This document shows positions 7,831 through 18,355 of a DNA stretch of 64,000 bases, one piece after another. A program made the translations under genes and the position numbers. A model generated the notes under the pieces. The model was given only the letters and a program-made list of their open reading frames with translations, made no database searches and had not been told where the DNA came from. How positions within the stretch are numbered: the stretch's first letter is position 1; the number at the start of each line of letters is the position of its first letter. Source of the stretch: Ideonella_A intermedia_A (GTDB taxonomy: Bacteria > Pseudomonadota > Gammaproteobacteria > Burkholderiales > Burkholderiaceae_C); assembly GCA_943370175.1 (NCBI GenBank), contig CALRPU020000008.1, positions 1 to 64,000 on the forward strand, in the 5' to 3' direction.

Positions 7831-8331
7831 ATGCTGAACCGTCTTGCCACCGCGTCGGGCGCCGCGGCGGCGGTGGCCCTGGCCGCCATCGCGCTGGTCA
7901 TCGCCGCACAGATCGTGGCCCGCCTGCTGGGCCAGCAAATTCCGGCGGCCGACGACTTCGCGGCCTGGGCCATGGCCGCTTCCGCCTTCCTGGCCTTGCC
8001 CTACGCGCTGCGCCACGGCGACCACATCCGCGTGACGCTGGTGCTGCAATTCCTGCCCAAGGGCTGGGAGCGCGGCTACGAGCTGATCGCCTCGGCCATC
8101 GGCGCGGCGCTGTCGGGTTGGGCGGCGTGGCACACGGTGCGCTTCGTCGTCGACTCCTGGCGCTACGACGAAGTGGCGCAGGGCATGTTGCGCGTGCCGC
8201 TGTGGATTCCGCAGCTGTCGATGGCGGTGGGCATGGTGCTGCTGGCGCTGATGCTGCTGGACCGCCTGTGGCGCGGCCTGCGCGGCCGCCCCTTGAGCGA
8301 CGCCGCGGGCGAAACCGCCCGCACCGAGTGA
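7831..8331 (+). CDS. TRAP transporter small permease (DctQ family)
   Basis: A 166-residue protein with four membrane segments (about residues 10-32, 46-63, 85-105 and 125-147). The loop ADDFAAWAMAASAFLALPYA and the following HGDHIRVTL are the typical DctQ signature. It forms the membrane complex with the large subunit encoded next. The gene begins 15 bp after the binding-protein gene, and the three form the usual P-Q-M order. Confidence 0.9.
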   Translation: MLNRLATASGAAAAVALAAIALVIAAQIVARLLGQQIPAADDFAAWAMAASAFLALPYALRHGDHIRVTLVLQFLPKGWERGYELIASAIGAALSGWAAWHTVRFVVDSWRYDEVAQGMLRVPLWIPQLSMAVGMVLLALMLLDRLWRGLRGRPLSDAAGETARTE

Positions 8332-8379
8332 GCCCCCATTCACCGCACCGGCGCACGCCGGTCACCTGAAGGTCATTTC

Positions 8380-9678
8380 ATGAGCGATCTTGCACAGGCC
8401 GGCGTCCTGATGGCGCTGCTGTTCTTGCTGCTGGGCATGGGCGTGTGGGTGGCACTGGCCCTGATTGGCTGCGGTGTGGCCGGACTGATGTGGTTCACCT
8501 CGGCGCCGCCCGGCGTGCTGTTCGCCACCACCGGCTGGGGGTCCACCGCCAGTTGGGCGCTGACGGCCTTGCCGCTGTTCATCTGGATGGGCGAAATCCT
8601 GTACCGCACCCGCCTGGCCGAGGACATGTTCACCGGCCTGGGCCCCTGGGTGCAGGGCCTGCCGGGCCGGCTGGTGCACGTCAACGTGCTGGGCTGCGGC
8701 ATCTTCGCGGCGGTCAGCGGGTCGTCGGCGGCCACGGCGGCAACCATCGGGCGCATTTCGCTGCCCGAGTTGAAGTCGCGCGGCTACGACGACGGCATCA
8801 GCATCGGCTCGCTGGCCGGCGCGGGCACGCTGGGCCTGCTGATTCCGCCGTCCATCGTGATGATCGTGTACGGCGTGGCCGCGCAGGTGTCCATCGTCAA
8901 GCTGTTCACCGCGGGCATCCTGCCGGGGCTGATGATGATGGTGCTGTTCTCGGGCTACATCGCGCTGTGGTCGCTGCGCCACCCGGGCCGCGTGCCGCGC
9001 GACGCCGAACACGTGCCCTGGGGCGAACGCTTCAAGCGCCTGCGGCTGCTGCTGCCGGTGGTGCTGCTGATCGTGGGCGTCATCGGGTCCATCTACGCGG
9101 GCATCGCCACCGCCACCGAGGCGGCCACCATCGGCGTGTTCGGCTCGCTGGTGATCGCCGCGGTGGGCGGGTCGCTGACGCGCAGCACCTTCGTGGCCAG
9201 CCTGATGGGGGCGGCGCGCACGTCCTGCATGATCACCTTCATCCTGGTGGGCGCGGCCTACCTGACGAGCGCGATGAGCTTCACCGGCCTGCCGGCCAAC
9301 GTGGCGCAGTGGATCACTTCGATGCACCTGTCAGCCTACGCGCTGCTGGCGGTGCTGACGGCCTTCTTCATCGTGCTGGGCTGCTTCCTGGACGGCATTT
9401 CCATCGTCGTGCTGACCACCGCAGTGCTGCTGCCCGCGGTGCAGGCCGCCGGCATCGACCCGCTGTGGTTCGGCATCTACCTGATCCTGGTGGTGGAGAT
9501 GGCGCAAATCACGCCGCCCGTGGGCTTCAACCTGTTCGTGATCCAGGGCATCACCGGGCGCGACCTGTTCGAGCTGGCGCGCATGGCGTTTCCCTTCTTC
9601 CTGCTGCTGGTGCTGGCCACCATCCTGATCACCTTGTTCCCGGACATCGTGATGGTGCTGCCGCGGGCGATGGGCTGA
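8380..9678 (+). CDS. TRAP transporter large permease (DctM family)
   Basis: A 432-residue, roughly 12-helix protein that carries the ion-coupled transport channel. Family motifs include PLFIWMGEILYRTRLAEDMF, the GSSAATAATIGRI segment, LAGAGTLGLLIPPSIVMIVY and the C-terminal EMAQITPPVGFNLFVIQG. Full length and intact. It probably uses a sodium gradient as other TRAP systems do. It lies 48 bp after the small permease gene and 29 bp before the biotin carboxylase gene. Confidence 0.95.
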   Translation: MSDLAQAGVLMALLFLLLGMGVWVALALIGCGVAGLMWFTSAPPGVLFATTGWGSTASWALTALPLFIWMGEILYRTRLAEDMFTGLGPWVQGLPGRLVHVNVLGCGIFAAVSGSSAATAATIGRISLPELKSRGYDDGISIGSLAGAGTLGLLIPPSIVMIVYGVAAQVSIVKLFTAGILPGLMMMVLFSGYIALWSLRHPGRVPRDAEHVPWGERFKRLRLLLPVVLLIVGVIGSIYAGIATATEAATIGVFGSLVIAAVGGSLTRSTFVASLMGAARTSCMITFILVGAAYLTSAMSFTGLPANVAQWITSMHLSAYALLAVLTAFFIVLGCFLDGISIVVLTTAVLLPAVQAAGIDPLWFGIYLILVVEMAQITPPVGFNLFVIQGITGRDLFELARMAFPFFLLLVLATILITLFPDIVMVLPRAMG

Positions 9679-9707
9679 GCGGCCGCGCCGCGCACGGAAC
9701 GACCAGC

Positions 9708-11074
<1,367 letters not shown>

Positions 11075-11078
<4 letters not shown>

Positions 11079-12802
11079 GCGCTTCGGTTCCCGTCACCGC
11101 CCCCGTGATTGTCCCCGTGGGCGACCGCTGCCTGCTGGTGCGCCTGGGCGACCAGGTGGACGGCGCCACCAGCGCGCGGGTGCACGCCCTGGTGCGCCGA
11201 CTGCGCGACGACCCGATTCCCGGCGTGCGCGACACCGTGCCCGCCTTCACCACCGTGGCCTTGCACTACCAGCCCGAGGCCCTGGGCCCGGCGCCCTTCG
11301 ACGCGCTGGCCGCCGCGGTGCGCCAGCGCCTGCGCGCGCCGCTGGACGCCAGCGGCCCGCCGGCCCGCGTGGTCGACGTGCCGGTGTGCTACGACGGCGA
11401 ACTGGCCCCCGACCTGGCCGACGTGGCCGCGCGCCTGGGCCTGAGCACCGAAGCCGTGATCGCCCTGCACCTGGCCAGCCCGCACCGCGTGCACATGCTG
11501 GGCTTTGCGCCGGGTTTTCCCTTCATCGGCGGGCTGGACCCGCGCCTGGCGCTGCCCCGGCGCAGCACGCCGCGCACCCAGGTGCCCGCGGGTTCGGTGG
11601 CCATTGCGCGCGACCAGACCTGCGTCTACCCGCTGGAAACGCCGGGCGGCTGGAACCTGATCGGCCGCACGCCGCTGGCGCTGTTCGACCCGCAGGCCAC
11701 GCCGGCCTGCCGCCTGGCGCCGGGCGACGCGATCCGCTTCGTGCGCATCGACGCGGCGCGCTGCGCCGAACTGCTGGCGGCGCGGGAGGCGCAGGCCGCG
11801 GTCGGGCAGGGCGCGACCGGCGGCGGCCCATCCCAGCGTCTGATCGAGGTCGTCAAGCCCGGCGCCCAGTCGCAGCTGCAGGACCTGGGCCGCCACGGCC
11901 ACCAGCACCTGGGCGTGCCGGTGGGTGGCGCCATGGACGAACTGGCGCACCGCGTGGCCAACCGCCTGGTCGGCAACCCGCCGACCGAGGCCACGCTGGA
12001 GATCGTGCTGATGGGGCCCACCCTGCGCTTCACCGCCGCCGCGCAGATCGCGCTGTGCGGGGCCGACCTGTCGGCCACGCTGGACGGCGTGCCGCTGCCC
12101 TTGAACCGGTGCGTCGACGTGCCGGCCGGCGCGGTGCTGGCCTGCGGTCGCCGCGTCAACGGCCTGCGCAGCTACCTGGCCGTGCGCGGCGGGTTTGACG
12201 TGCCGGCCGTGATGGGCAGCCTGTCGACCTTCGTGCGCGGTGGCTTCGGGGGCTTCCAGGGGCGGGCGCTGCGCAAGGGCGACGCGCTGGCGCTGCGTGA
12301 CGCGGCCGCTGGGTCTGATCTGCCGCCCCACGACCCGGGCCACAACCTGCTTCCTCACACCGGGCCCGACGTCCCGGCCGAGCCGTCGGTGTGCCGCCTG
12401 CGCGTGCTGCCCGGCGAACACTGGGACGGTTTCACCGCCCAGGCCCAGGCCGACTTCACCGCGCAGGCCTACCGCATCAGCCCGCAGTCCGACCGCATGG
12501 GCTACCGGCTGGAGGGCCCGGCCTTGTGGCGCACCAAGCCGGGCGAACTGATTTCCGAGGCGGTGGCCTTCGGCAGCATCCAGGTGCCGCCCGACGGCCA
12601 GCCCATCGTGCTGATGGCCGAGCGCCAAAGCGCCGGCGGCTACCCGAAGATCGCTCACGTCATCGCCGTGGACCTGCCGCTGCTGGCCCAGATGGCGCCG
12701 CAGCAGGCGCTGCGCTTCGAGATGGTCACGCTGGCCCAGGCGCACGCGCTTTACCTTGAACGCGAGCACGCGCTCGCCGCACTGGGAGTTGCCCCCCGAT
12801 GA
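11075..12802 (+). CDS. pxpBC: 5-oxoprolinase subunits B and C fused (PxpB-PxpC)
   Basis: A 575-residue fusion. Residues about 1-230 are PxpB/KipI-like (CT_C_D domain: HMLGFAPGFPFIGGLDPRL, VPAGSVAIARDQTCVYPLET, PGGWNLIGRTPLALFDP). Residues about 245-575 are PxpC/KipA-like (CT_A_B: GAQSQLQDLGRHGHQHLGV, MDELAHRVANRLVGNPPTEA). With PxpA they form the ATP-dependent enzyme that opens 5-oxoproline to glutamate. The start ATG overlaps the carboxylase stop and the stop overlaps pxpA, so all are translated together. Similar fusions are called urea amidolyase-like or allophanate hydrolase-like in older annotation, but the neighbouring pxpA favours 5-oxoprolinase. Confidence 0.92.
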
Positions 12803-13578
12803 ACACCGTCACCCTGGACCTGAACTGCGACATGGGCGAAGGCTTTGGCGCCTACGCCATGGGCGACGACCTGGCGCTGCTGGACCACGTCACCTCGGCC
12901 AACATCGCCTGCGGCTTCCACGCCGGCGACCCGGCCATCATGCAGCGCACCGTCACCGCCGCGCTGGCCAAGGGCGTGGCCGTGGGCGCCCACCCCAGCC
13001 TGCCGGACCTGCAGGGCTTCGGGCGGCGCGAAATGAAGGTGTCCCCGGCCGACGCCTATGCGATGGTGGTCTACCAGGTGGGCGCGCTGGCCGGCTTCGC
13101 ACGGGCGGCCGGCGGCCGCCTGAACCATGTGAAGCCGCACGGCGCCCTCTACAACATGGCCGCCCGCGACCGCCGGCTGGCCGACGCCCTGGCCCGCGCC
13201 GTGCGCGACTTCGATGCGCGGCTGATCTTCGTCGGCCTGGCCGGCAGCGCCATGATCGACGCCGCACAGGCGCTGGGCCTGCGCACCGCCAGCGAAGTCT
13301 TTGCCGACCGCAGCTACCAGGACGACGGCTCGCTGTCGCCGCGCGGCCAGCCCGGCGCGATGATCGAAGACGCCGACGCCTCGCTCGCGCAGGTGCGCGA
13401 CATGCTGGCCGGCAGCGTGCGCGCCCTCAGTGGCCAGCGCGTGCGGGTGAAGGCAGACACCCTGTGCCTGCACGGCGACCAGCCCGGCGCCCTGGCCTTT
13501 GCGCAGCACCTGCGCGCCGCTCTGACCGCGGACGGCGTCGTGCTGCGCGCCCCCACCCCGGAGCCCAACCATGCCTGA
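12799..13578 (+). CDS. pxpA: 5-oxoprolinase subunit A (LamB/YcsF family)
   Basis: A 259-residue cytoplasmic protein with the LamB/YcsF signature: DLNCDMGEGFGAYAMGDD at the N-terminus, ANIACGFHAGDP, VGAHPSLPDLQGFGRR and HVKPHGALYNMAARD, the conserved acidic and histidine residues of the active site. Length is typical (about 250). It is the catalytic partner of PxpBC in ATP-dependent hydrolysis of 5-oxo-L-proline to L-glutamate. The start overlaps the pxpBC stop by 4 bp and the stop overlaps the next gene by 8 bp. Confidence 0.95.
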   Translation: MNTVTLDLNCDMGEGFGAYAMGDDLALLDHVTSANIACGFHAGDPAIMQRTVTAALAKGVAVGAHPSLPDLQGFGRREMKVSPADAYAMVVYQVGALAGFARAAGGRLNHVKPHGALYNMAARDRRLADALARAVRDFDARLIFVGLAGSAMIDAAQALGLRTASEVFADRSYQDDGSLSPRGQPGAMIEDADASLAQVRDMLAGSVRALSGQRVRVKADTLCLHGDQPGALAFAQHLRAALTADGVVLRAPTPEPNHA

Positions 13579-13795
13579 AGCCCTTGCCCTCGCCGACGTC
13601 GGCGGCACCGTCTGGAAGCTGGAGGTCGGCGTGGGCCAGGCCGTGGCCGAAGGCGACACGCTGCTGATCCTGGAGTCGATGAAGATGGAAATTCCGGTGA
13701 TGGCGCCCTGCGCCGGCACCGTCGCCGCGCTGCTGGTGGCCGAGGGCGAACTGGTCGAGGAAGACCAGCCGCTGGTGCGCCTGGCTCAGGCCTGA
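13571..13795 (+). CDS. Biotin carboxyl carrier protein (single biotinyl domain)
   Basis: A 74-residue protein consisting only of a biotin/lipoyl attachment domain. ILESMKMEIPVMAP carries the Lys (residue 38) that is biotinylated. It lacks the Pro/Ala-rich linker and N-terminal part of normal AccB, as in the minimal carriers found in 5-oxoprolinase clusters. It would shuttle carboxyl-biotin made by the carboxylase encoded at 9708-11078. It overlaps pxpA by 8 bp and is the last gene of the operon. Its 3' end overlaps the convergent LysR gene by 10 bp. Confidence 0.93.
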   Translation: MPEALALADVGGTVWKLEVGVGQAVAEGDTLLILESMKMEIPVMAPCAGTVAALLVAEGELVEEDQPLVRLAQA

Positions 13796-14721
13796 TCGGG
13801 CAGCATCGGCCGCGCCCAGTCGCTGCCCACGCGGTCGCAGAAGGCGGTCACCACCTCGCGCACCAGCGCGGCGGTTTCGCGCACCGCCGGGCTGACGGCG
13901 GCGGCGGTGATGGCGGTGATCACCATCGACGGCAGCGGCGGGCCGTCGCACTGGCACAGCTCGTGGTGTTCCAGCGGCCCGCGCACGAACACCGGCGGGA
14001 TGGCGGCAATGCCATAGCCGTCGCGGGTGAGCTGGATGATCGATTCCACCGACGGGAAGCTGCAGATGCGCGGCTCGCAGCCGCGGTCCACGAACAGCGC
14101 GCGCACGTGCGCCTGCGGGCTGGAGGTTTTCGAGAAGGTCAGCACCGGCACGCGCGCCAGGTCCTCGATGCTCAGGCGCCCGCTGGCGGGCAGCAGCTCG
14201 GGCCGGGCCACCCAGCGCAGCGGGAATTCGCACAGCGGCGTCACGCGGTAGTCGACCGTGCCGATGGCTTCGGCGAAGGGGTCGTTCTGGATCATCAGGT
14301 CCAGCTTGTGCTGGCGGAACTGGTCCTGCAGGTTGCGCGCGGTGTCCACCGTGATGTCGGGGTTGATCTCGGGGAAGCGGTCGGCGAGCTGGCGGATCAG
14401 CGGCGACAGCCAGGTGTGCACCACCGACTCGATGGCGCCGATGCGCACCCGGCCCGCGGCCGGGGCCTCGGGGCGGGTGGAGCGCCGCAGTTCGTCTTCC
14501 AGCGCCAGAATGCGCTGCGCGTGGCGCACCACCTGTTCGCCGCCGGGCGTGAGGCTCAGGCGGCGGGCGCTGCGGTCGACGAGGTCGATGCCCAGTTCCT
14601 CTTCCAGCGCGGCGATGCGCTGCGAGATGGCCGCCTGGGTGGTGACCATCACCTGCGCCGTCTCCCGGAAGCTGCCGACGCGCGCCAGCACGACCAGGGT
14701 TTCAAGGAATTTGGTGTTCAC
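13786..14721 (-). CDS. LysR-family transcriptional regulator
   Basis: A 311-residue regulator starting with GTG (NTKFLETLVVLARVGSFRET). The N-terminal winged helix-turn-helix covers about residues 1-60 (TTQAAISQRIAALEEELGID, RSARRLSLTPGGEQV), followed by a LysR substrate-binding domain (RVRIGAIESVVHTWLSPLI). Such proteins sense a small-molecule inducer. It is convergent with the TRAP/5-oxoprolinase operon, with overlapping 3' ends, so control of that operon is plausible but not shown; it may instead act on the divergent YitT gene 147 bp away. Confidence 0.9.
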   Translation of the reverse strand: MNTKFLETLVVLARVGSFRETAQVMVTTQAAISQRIAALEEELGIDLVDRSARRLSLTPGGEQVVRHAQRILALEDELRRSTRPEAPAAGRVRIGAIESVVHTWLSPLIRQLADRFPEINPDITVDTARNLQDQFRQHKLDLMIQNDPFAEAIGTVDYRVTPLCEFPLRWVARPELLPASGRLSIEDLARVPVLTFSKTSSPQAHVRALFVDRGCEPRICSFPSVESIIQLTRDGYGIAAIPPVFVRGPLEHHELCQCDGPPLPSMVITAITAAAVSPAVRETAALVREVVTAFCDRVGSDWARPMLPDQA

Positions 14722-14868
14722 GCGGGGTCCTGACGGTGGCGCCGCCGGCCGGGCCGGGGCGCGTGGCAGTGTAGGCGCCGATGCAAGGCGCGCGCCAGCG
14801 GGGCCGCCCCGGGGCCGGCGCTGCGGGCGCGCGCGGTGCAGGGCACGCGACCTGCTAGCGTCGTGCGC

Positions 14869-15483
14869 ATGACCCAAGACGCCCGCACGCTGCTGATGCA
14901 CACCTGGCTGGACGACGGCCACGCGCTGGTGGCCGGTTCCCTGTTCGTGGCGCTCGGGCTCACGATGTTCTCGCACGCCGGCTTGCTGACCGGCGGCGTG
15001 GCCGGTGTGGCCTTCCTGGCCAGCTACGCCAGCGGCTTGAGCCTGGCGCTGTGCTTCTTCCTGTTCAGCCTGCCGTTCTTCGCCTTGTCGTGGTTCCGGC
15101 TGGGGCCGGAGTTCACCCTGAAAAGCTTTGCCGCGGTGACCCTGGTGTCGCTGTGCACCGCCTGGGCGCCCAAGGTGGTGCGCTTTGAATTGCTGGACCC
15201 CTGGGTGGCCTCGGTGCTGGGCGGCTTCCTCATCGGCTTCGGCCTGCTGGCGCTGCTGCGCCACCGCGCCAGCGTGGGCGGCGTGAACATCCTGGCGCAG
15301 TGGCTGCAGCAGTCGCGCGGGTTCAGTGCGGGGCGCATTCAGATGTCGGTCGACGTGGTGGTGGTGCTGGCGGCGTTGTTCGTGGTGCCGCCGGTGCGGG
15401 TGCTGCAGTCGGTGGTGGGCGCGGTGGCCATCGGCGCCATCCTCACGCTGAACCACCGGCCGGGGCGCTACCTCGGCGTGTAG
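14869..15483 (+). CDS. YitT-family membrane protein
   Basis: A 204-residue integral membrane protein with about six hydrophobic segments. GSLFVALGLTMFSHAGLLTG followed by GGVAGVAFLASYASG is the typical YitT/DUF161 pattern of a repeated membrane segment, and LRHRASVGGVNILAQWLQ is the conserved mid-protein loop. The function of the family is unknown. ATG at 14869 (MTQDARTLLMH) is preferred over an upstream in-frame GTG. It is divergent from the LysR gene and convergent with the lactate dehydrogenase-like gene. Confidence 0.8.
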   Translation: MTQDARTLLMHTWLDDGHALVAGSLFVALGLTMFSHAGLLTGGVAGVAFLASYASGLSLALCFFLFSLPFFALSWFRLGPEFTLKSFAAVTLVSLCTAWAPKVVRFELLDPWVASVLGGFLIGFGLLALLRHRASVGGVNILAQWLQQSRGFSAGRIQMSVDVVVVLAALFVVPPVRVLQSVVGAVAIGAILTLNHRPGRYLGV

Positions 15484-15506
15484 CGCGGGGCCGGCCCCAC
15501 CCGGCG

Positions 15507-16667
15507 TCAGGCCGCCAGCTTCTCGCGCCAGCCCGGCAGCAGGATGCCCGGGCCCACGTCCTGGATGCGCGTGTGGCCGCAGAAGGCCATGGTCAGGTCC
15601 AGTTCCTTGTGGATGATTTCCAGGGCCTTGGTGACGCCGGCTTCGCCCATGGCGCCCAGGCCGTACAGGAAAGCCCGGCCGATCAGCGTGCCGCGCGCGC
15701 CCAGGGCCCAGGCCTTCAGCACGTCCTGGCCGCTGCGGATGCCGCCGTCCATCCAGACCTCGATGCGCCGGCCCACGTCTTCGGCAATCTCCGGCAGCGC
15801 GGCGATCGACGAAGGCGCGCCGTCCAGCTGGCGGCCGCCGTGGTTGCTGACGATCAGCGCGTCGGCGCCGCTGTCGGCGGCCAGGCGGGCGTCGTCGCGG
15901 TCCATGATGCCCTTGATGATCAGCTTGCCGCCCCAGCGCTTTTTGATCCACTCCACGTCGGCCCAGCTCAGCGCGGGGTCGAACTGCTCGGCCGTCCAGG
16001 AACTCAGCGAGGACAGGTCGCCCACGCCCTTGGCGTGGCCCACGATGTTGCCGAAGCTGCGCCGCGAGGTGCCCAGCATGCCCAGGCACCAGCGCGGCTT
16101 GGTGGCCAGGTTGATGAGGTTGGCGATGGTGGGCTTGGGCGGCGCGGACAGGCCGTTCTTCAAGTCCTTGTGGCGCTGGCCGAGGATCTGCAGGTCCAGT
16201 GTCAGCATCAGCGCGCCGCAGTTCGCGGCCTTGGCGCGGTCAATCAGGCGCTCGATGAAGTCGCGGTCCTTCATCACGTACAGCTGGAACCAGAACGGCG
16301 CCTTGGTGTGCGCGGCAATGTCCTCGATGGAGCAGATGCTCATCGTCGACAGCGTGAAGGGGATGCCGAACTTCTCGGCGGCGCGGGCGGCCAGGATCTC
16401 GCCGTCGGCGTGCTGCATGCCGGTCAGGCCGGTGGGCGCAATGGCCACCGGCATGGCCGTGTCCACGCCAACCATCGTCGTGCGGGTGCTGCGGTGTTCC
16501 ATGTTCACCGCCACCCGCTGGCGCAGTTTCAGCTTCTGAAAGTCGCTTTCGTTGGCGCGGTAGGTGCCCTCGGTCCACGAGCCGCTGTCGGCGTAGTCGT
16601 AGAACATGCGCGGCACGCGCCGCTGGGCCAGGCGCTGCAGGTCGCCGATGTGGGTGATGACGGGCAT
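15507..16667 (-). CDS. lldD: FMN-dependent alpha-hydroxy-acid dehydrogenase (L-lactate dehydrogenase-like)
   Basis: A 386-residue enzyme of the glycolate oxidase/LldD family. MFYDYADSGSWTEGTYRANE opens the barrel; PTGLTGMQHADGEILAARAA, FTLSTMSICSIEDIA, LIIKGIMDRDDARLAADSGA and the active-site SNHGGRQLDGAPSS (catalytic His and Arg) are present. It would oxidise L-lactate or another 2-hydroxy acid and pass electrons to the respiratory chain. LldD is the best match, but mandelate or other 2-hydroxy-acid dehydrogenases share these motifs, so the symbol is provisional. It is a single gene 37 bp downstream of the globin gene on the same strand. Confidence 0.85.
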   Translation of the reverse strand: MPVITHIGDLQRLAQRRVPRMFYDYADSGSWTEGTYRANESDFQKLKLRQRVAVNMEHRSTRTTMVGVDTAMPVAIAPTGLTGMQHADGEILAARAAEKFGIPFTLSTMSICSIEDIAAHTKAPFWFQLYVMKDRDFIERLIDRAKAANCGALMLTLDLQILGQRHKDLKNGLSAPPKPTIANLINLATKPRWCLGMLGTSRRSFGNIVGHAKGVGDLSSLSSWTAEQFDPALSWADVEWIKKRWGGKLIIKGIMDRDDARLAADSGADALIVSNHGGRQLDGAPSSIAALPEIAEDVGRRIEVWMDGGIRSGQDVLKAWALGARGTLIGRAFLYGLGAMGEAGVTKALEIIHKELDLTMAFCGHTRIQDVGPGILLPGWREKLAA

Positions 16668-16704
16668 GGGCTCTCCGGGGATGGCCCGGAATGCTAATGC
16701 ACCC

Positions 16705-17283
16705 TCACTCGACGTTGATGATCTGGCGGTGGAACGGGGCCAGGCGGGCCAGCAGCTGGTTCTGTGCGCGGAACGGCACGCCGCGCACGGTCATCGCGCG
16801 TTGCAGCGCCTCCACCAGCGCGTTGAACTGCGACTTGTTGATGTCCATGCCCTCGTGGGCCTTCTTCATGTCCTTGCCCTCGTAGCGGCAGGGACCGCCT
16901 GCGACCTGGCAGAACTGCGAGGCCAGCTGCACCTTCAGCTCGGCCTGGTCGACGTCTTCGAAGAAGGGGCGCATGCGCGGGTCGGCCAGCAGCTGCACCA
17001 GAAACTCGTCGACCACGGCCTTCATGCCGGCGGCGCCGCCAAAACTGTCGTACAGGCCGGGCGGCGCCGGCACCGTCTTGACCTGCTCGTGGGGCGTGAG
17101 CACGCTGGGCGTGTTGGGCTGCTTCTGGCCCGGCACGCGGTCGGGGGACACCTGCGCCTGAGCAAGCAGCGGCAGCGCGAGCAGCGCGGCCGTGGCGAGC
17201 CGGCGCAGGGCCGGGGAGGCGGCGCGGTGAGTGGCGAGGGCGGTGGCGTTGGTGGTGGTGGCAGAAAGCAGCATGTCGATCAT
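16705..17283 (-). CDS. Exported group 1 truncated haemoglobin
   Basis: A 192-residue protein. An N-terminal hydrophobic leader (LATAALLALPLLAQAQV, cleavage near residue 43) precedes a linker and a group I truncated globin domain from about residue 75: LYDSFGGAAGMKAVVDEFL, DPRMRPFFEDVDQAELKVQL, and KDMKKAHEGMDINKSQF with the proximal haem His. Truncated globins are usually cytoplasmic; the leader suggests periplasmic haem and O2/NO handling or electron transfer. The DUF3034 gene follows upstream in the same direction (37 bp), so the two are probably co-expressed. Confidence 0.85.
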   Translation of the reverse strand: MIDMLLSATTTNATALATHRAASPALRRLATAALLALPLLAQAQVSPDRVPGQKQPNTPSVLTPHEQVKTVPAPPGLYDSFGGAAGMKAVVDEFLVQLLADPRMRPFFEDVDQAELKVQLASQFCQVAGGPCRYEGKDMKKAHEGMDINKSQFNALVEALQRAMTVRGVPFRAQNQLLARLAPFHRQIINVE

Positions 17284-17320
17284 CCTCGGGCTTCGGGGGG
17301 CGGGGCCGGCGCGCGGGCGC

Positions 17321-18355
17321 TCAGTACGCCACCTGGGCGGACACGTAGGCGCCCTTCTGGCGCTTGGGCTGCGCGGCCGGCACGATGGCGCCCAGGTCCA
17401 CGTAGGCGGCCGTCAGCGAAAAGTTCTTGTTCGGCGCCCAGGCGATGAACACGTCTTTCCAGTCGTCTTCCTTGAGGCCGTCGCCGAGCGGGCCGGGGTT
17501 CAGGTTGTCGGGCTTGAAGCGGTATTCGGCGCCGATGGCCAGGTCGTGGCGCAGCAGGTAGGCCACCGAGAACTCGGGCATCAGTTTGTACTTGTCCTTG
17601 CCCGTGCCGCCAAAGCCCAGCAGGCCGTTCTGGTTGGCCTTGGTGGCGCGCAATGTGGCGTTGACCAGCACGCCTTGCGCCAGGAACAGCTTGGTGGCGC
17701 TGACGTACAGGTCGGTGCCGGAGGTCTTGGCGCCCAGCGCGGCGAGGGTGCCGGCCAGGCCACCCGCGTTCAGTTCCTTGTATTGCAGGCCCACGGCGAT
17801 CTGCGGCATCAGGCGGTCGGCGTCGAGGATGGCGTCGCCCGCCACGCGCACCTTCAGGCCCAGGATGTTCTGGCGCAGGCGCAGGCCGGGCAGGCCCAGC
17901 GCGGTGCCGGTGGCGCGGGTGTCGAAGTCCTGCCGGCCGATGGACAGTTCGGCCCGCTCCCCGTAGCCGATGGCCGCGCCGTAGCTGCTCATGCGGTAGC
18001 CGCTGGTGTGCACCCGCGTCAGGTAGGCGCTGGCGCCCAGCGCGCGCCCGGTGGAATGGGTGCCGATCACGGCCCAGGGCGTCAAGCCGCCGCCGGCCGC
18101 GCCTTCGATGGTGCTGACGCCGCCGGTCAACAGCAGCTTGCCTTCGCGCGCCTCGCGGGCCGGGATGACCCGTGGGGGCGGCGGCACGGCGCCGGTGGTG
18201 GCGGCGGTGGCGGTGCCAGCGGGGCTGGTCTGCGCCCAGGCCGCGGTGCCGGTGGCGGCCACCAGCGCGGCGGCCATCAGGCGTGGCCCCAGGCGTGACC
18301 CCAAGCGGCGAGGCAACAGGGTGAAGGCGGTGGCCCGCGCAGTGGAGAAGGGCAT
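17321..18355 (-). CDS. DUF3034-family putative outer-membrane protein
   Basis: A 344-residue protein with a signal peptide ending near TAAWAQ (about residue 42). The mature part has alternating hydrophobic/polar strands and many Gly/Tyr, ends in an aromatic (SAQVAY), and contains GGLTPWAVIGTHSTGRALGA and LKEDDWKDVFIAWAPNKNFS, features I associate with DUF3034. A beta-barrel in the outer membrane is likely; function unknown. The start at 18355 (MPFSTARAT) gives a proper signal peptide, unlike the longer frame to 18643. It precedes the exported globin gene in one unit. Confidence 0.8.
   Translation of the reverse strand: MPFSTARATAFTLLPRRLGSRLGPRLMAAALVAATGTAAWAQTSPAGTATAATTGAVPPPPRVIPAREAREGKLLLTGGVSTIEGAAGGGLTPWAVIGTHSTGRALGASAYLTRVHTSGYRMSSYGAAIGYGERAELSIGRQDFDTRATGTALGLPGLRLRQNILGLKVRVAGDAILDADRLMPQIAVGLQYKELNAGGLAGTLAALGAKTSGTDLYVSATKLFLAQGVLVNATLRATKANQNGLLGFGGTGKDKYKLMPEFSVAYLLRHDLAIGAEYRFKPDNLNPGPLGDGLKEDDWKDVFIAWAPNKNFSLTAAYVDLGAIVPAAQPKRQKGAYVSAQVAY

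Noticed and set aside
8445..9707. Long open frame extending the biotin carboxylase upstream through the TRAP permease
   Set aside because: It is the shifted shadow of dctM; the real start is at 9708.
15487..15498. GGGGCCGGCCCC palindrome between convergent genes
   Set aside because: Could be a bidirectional stop, but there is no T-run on either side and the symmetry is expected by chance in GC-rich DNA.
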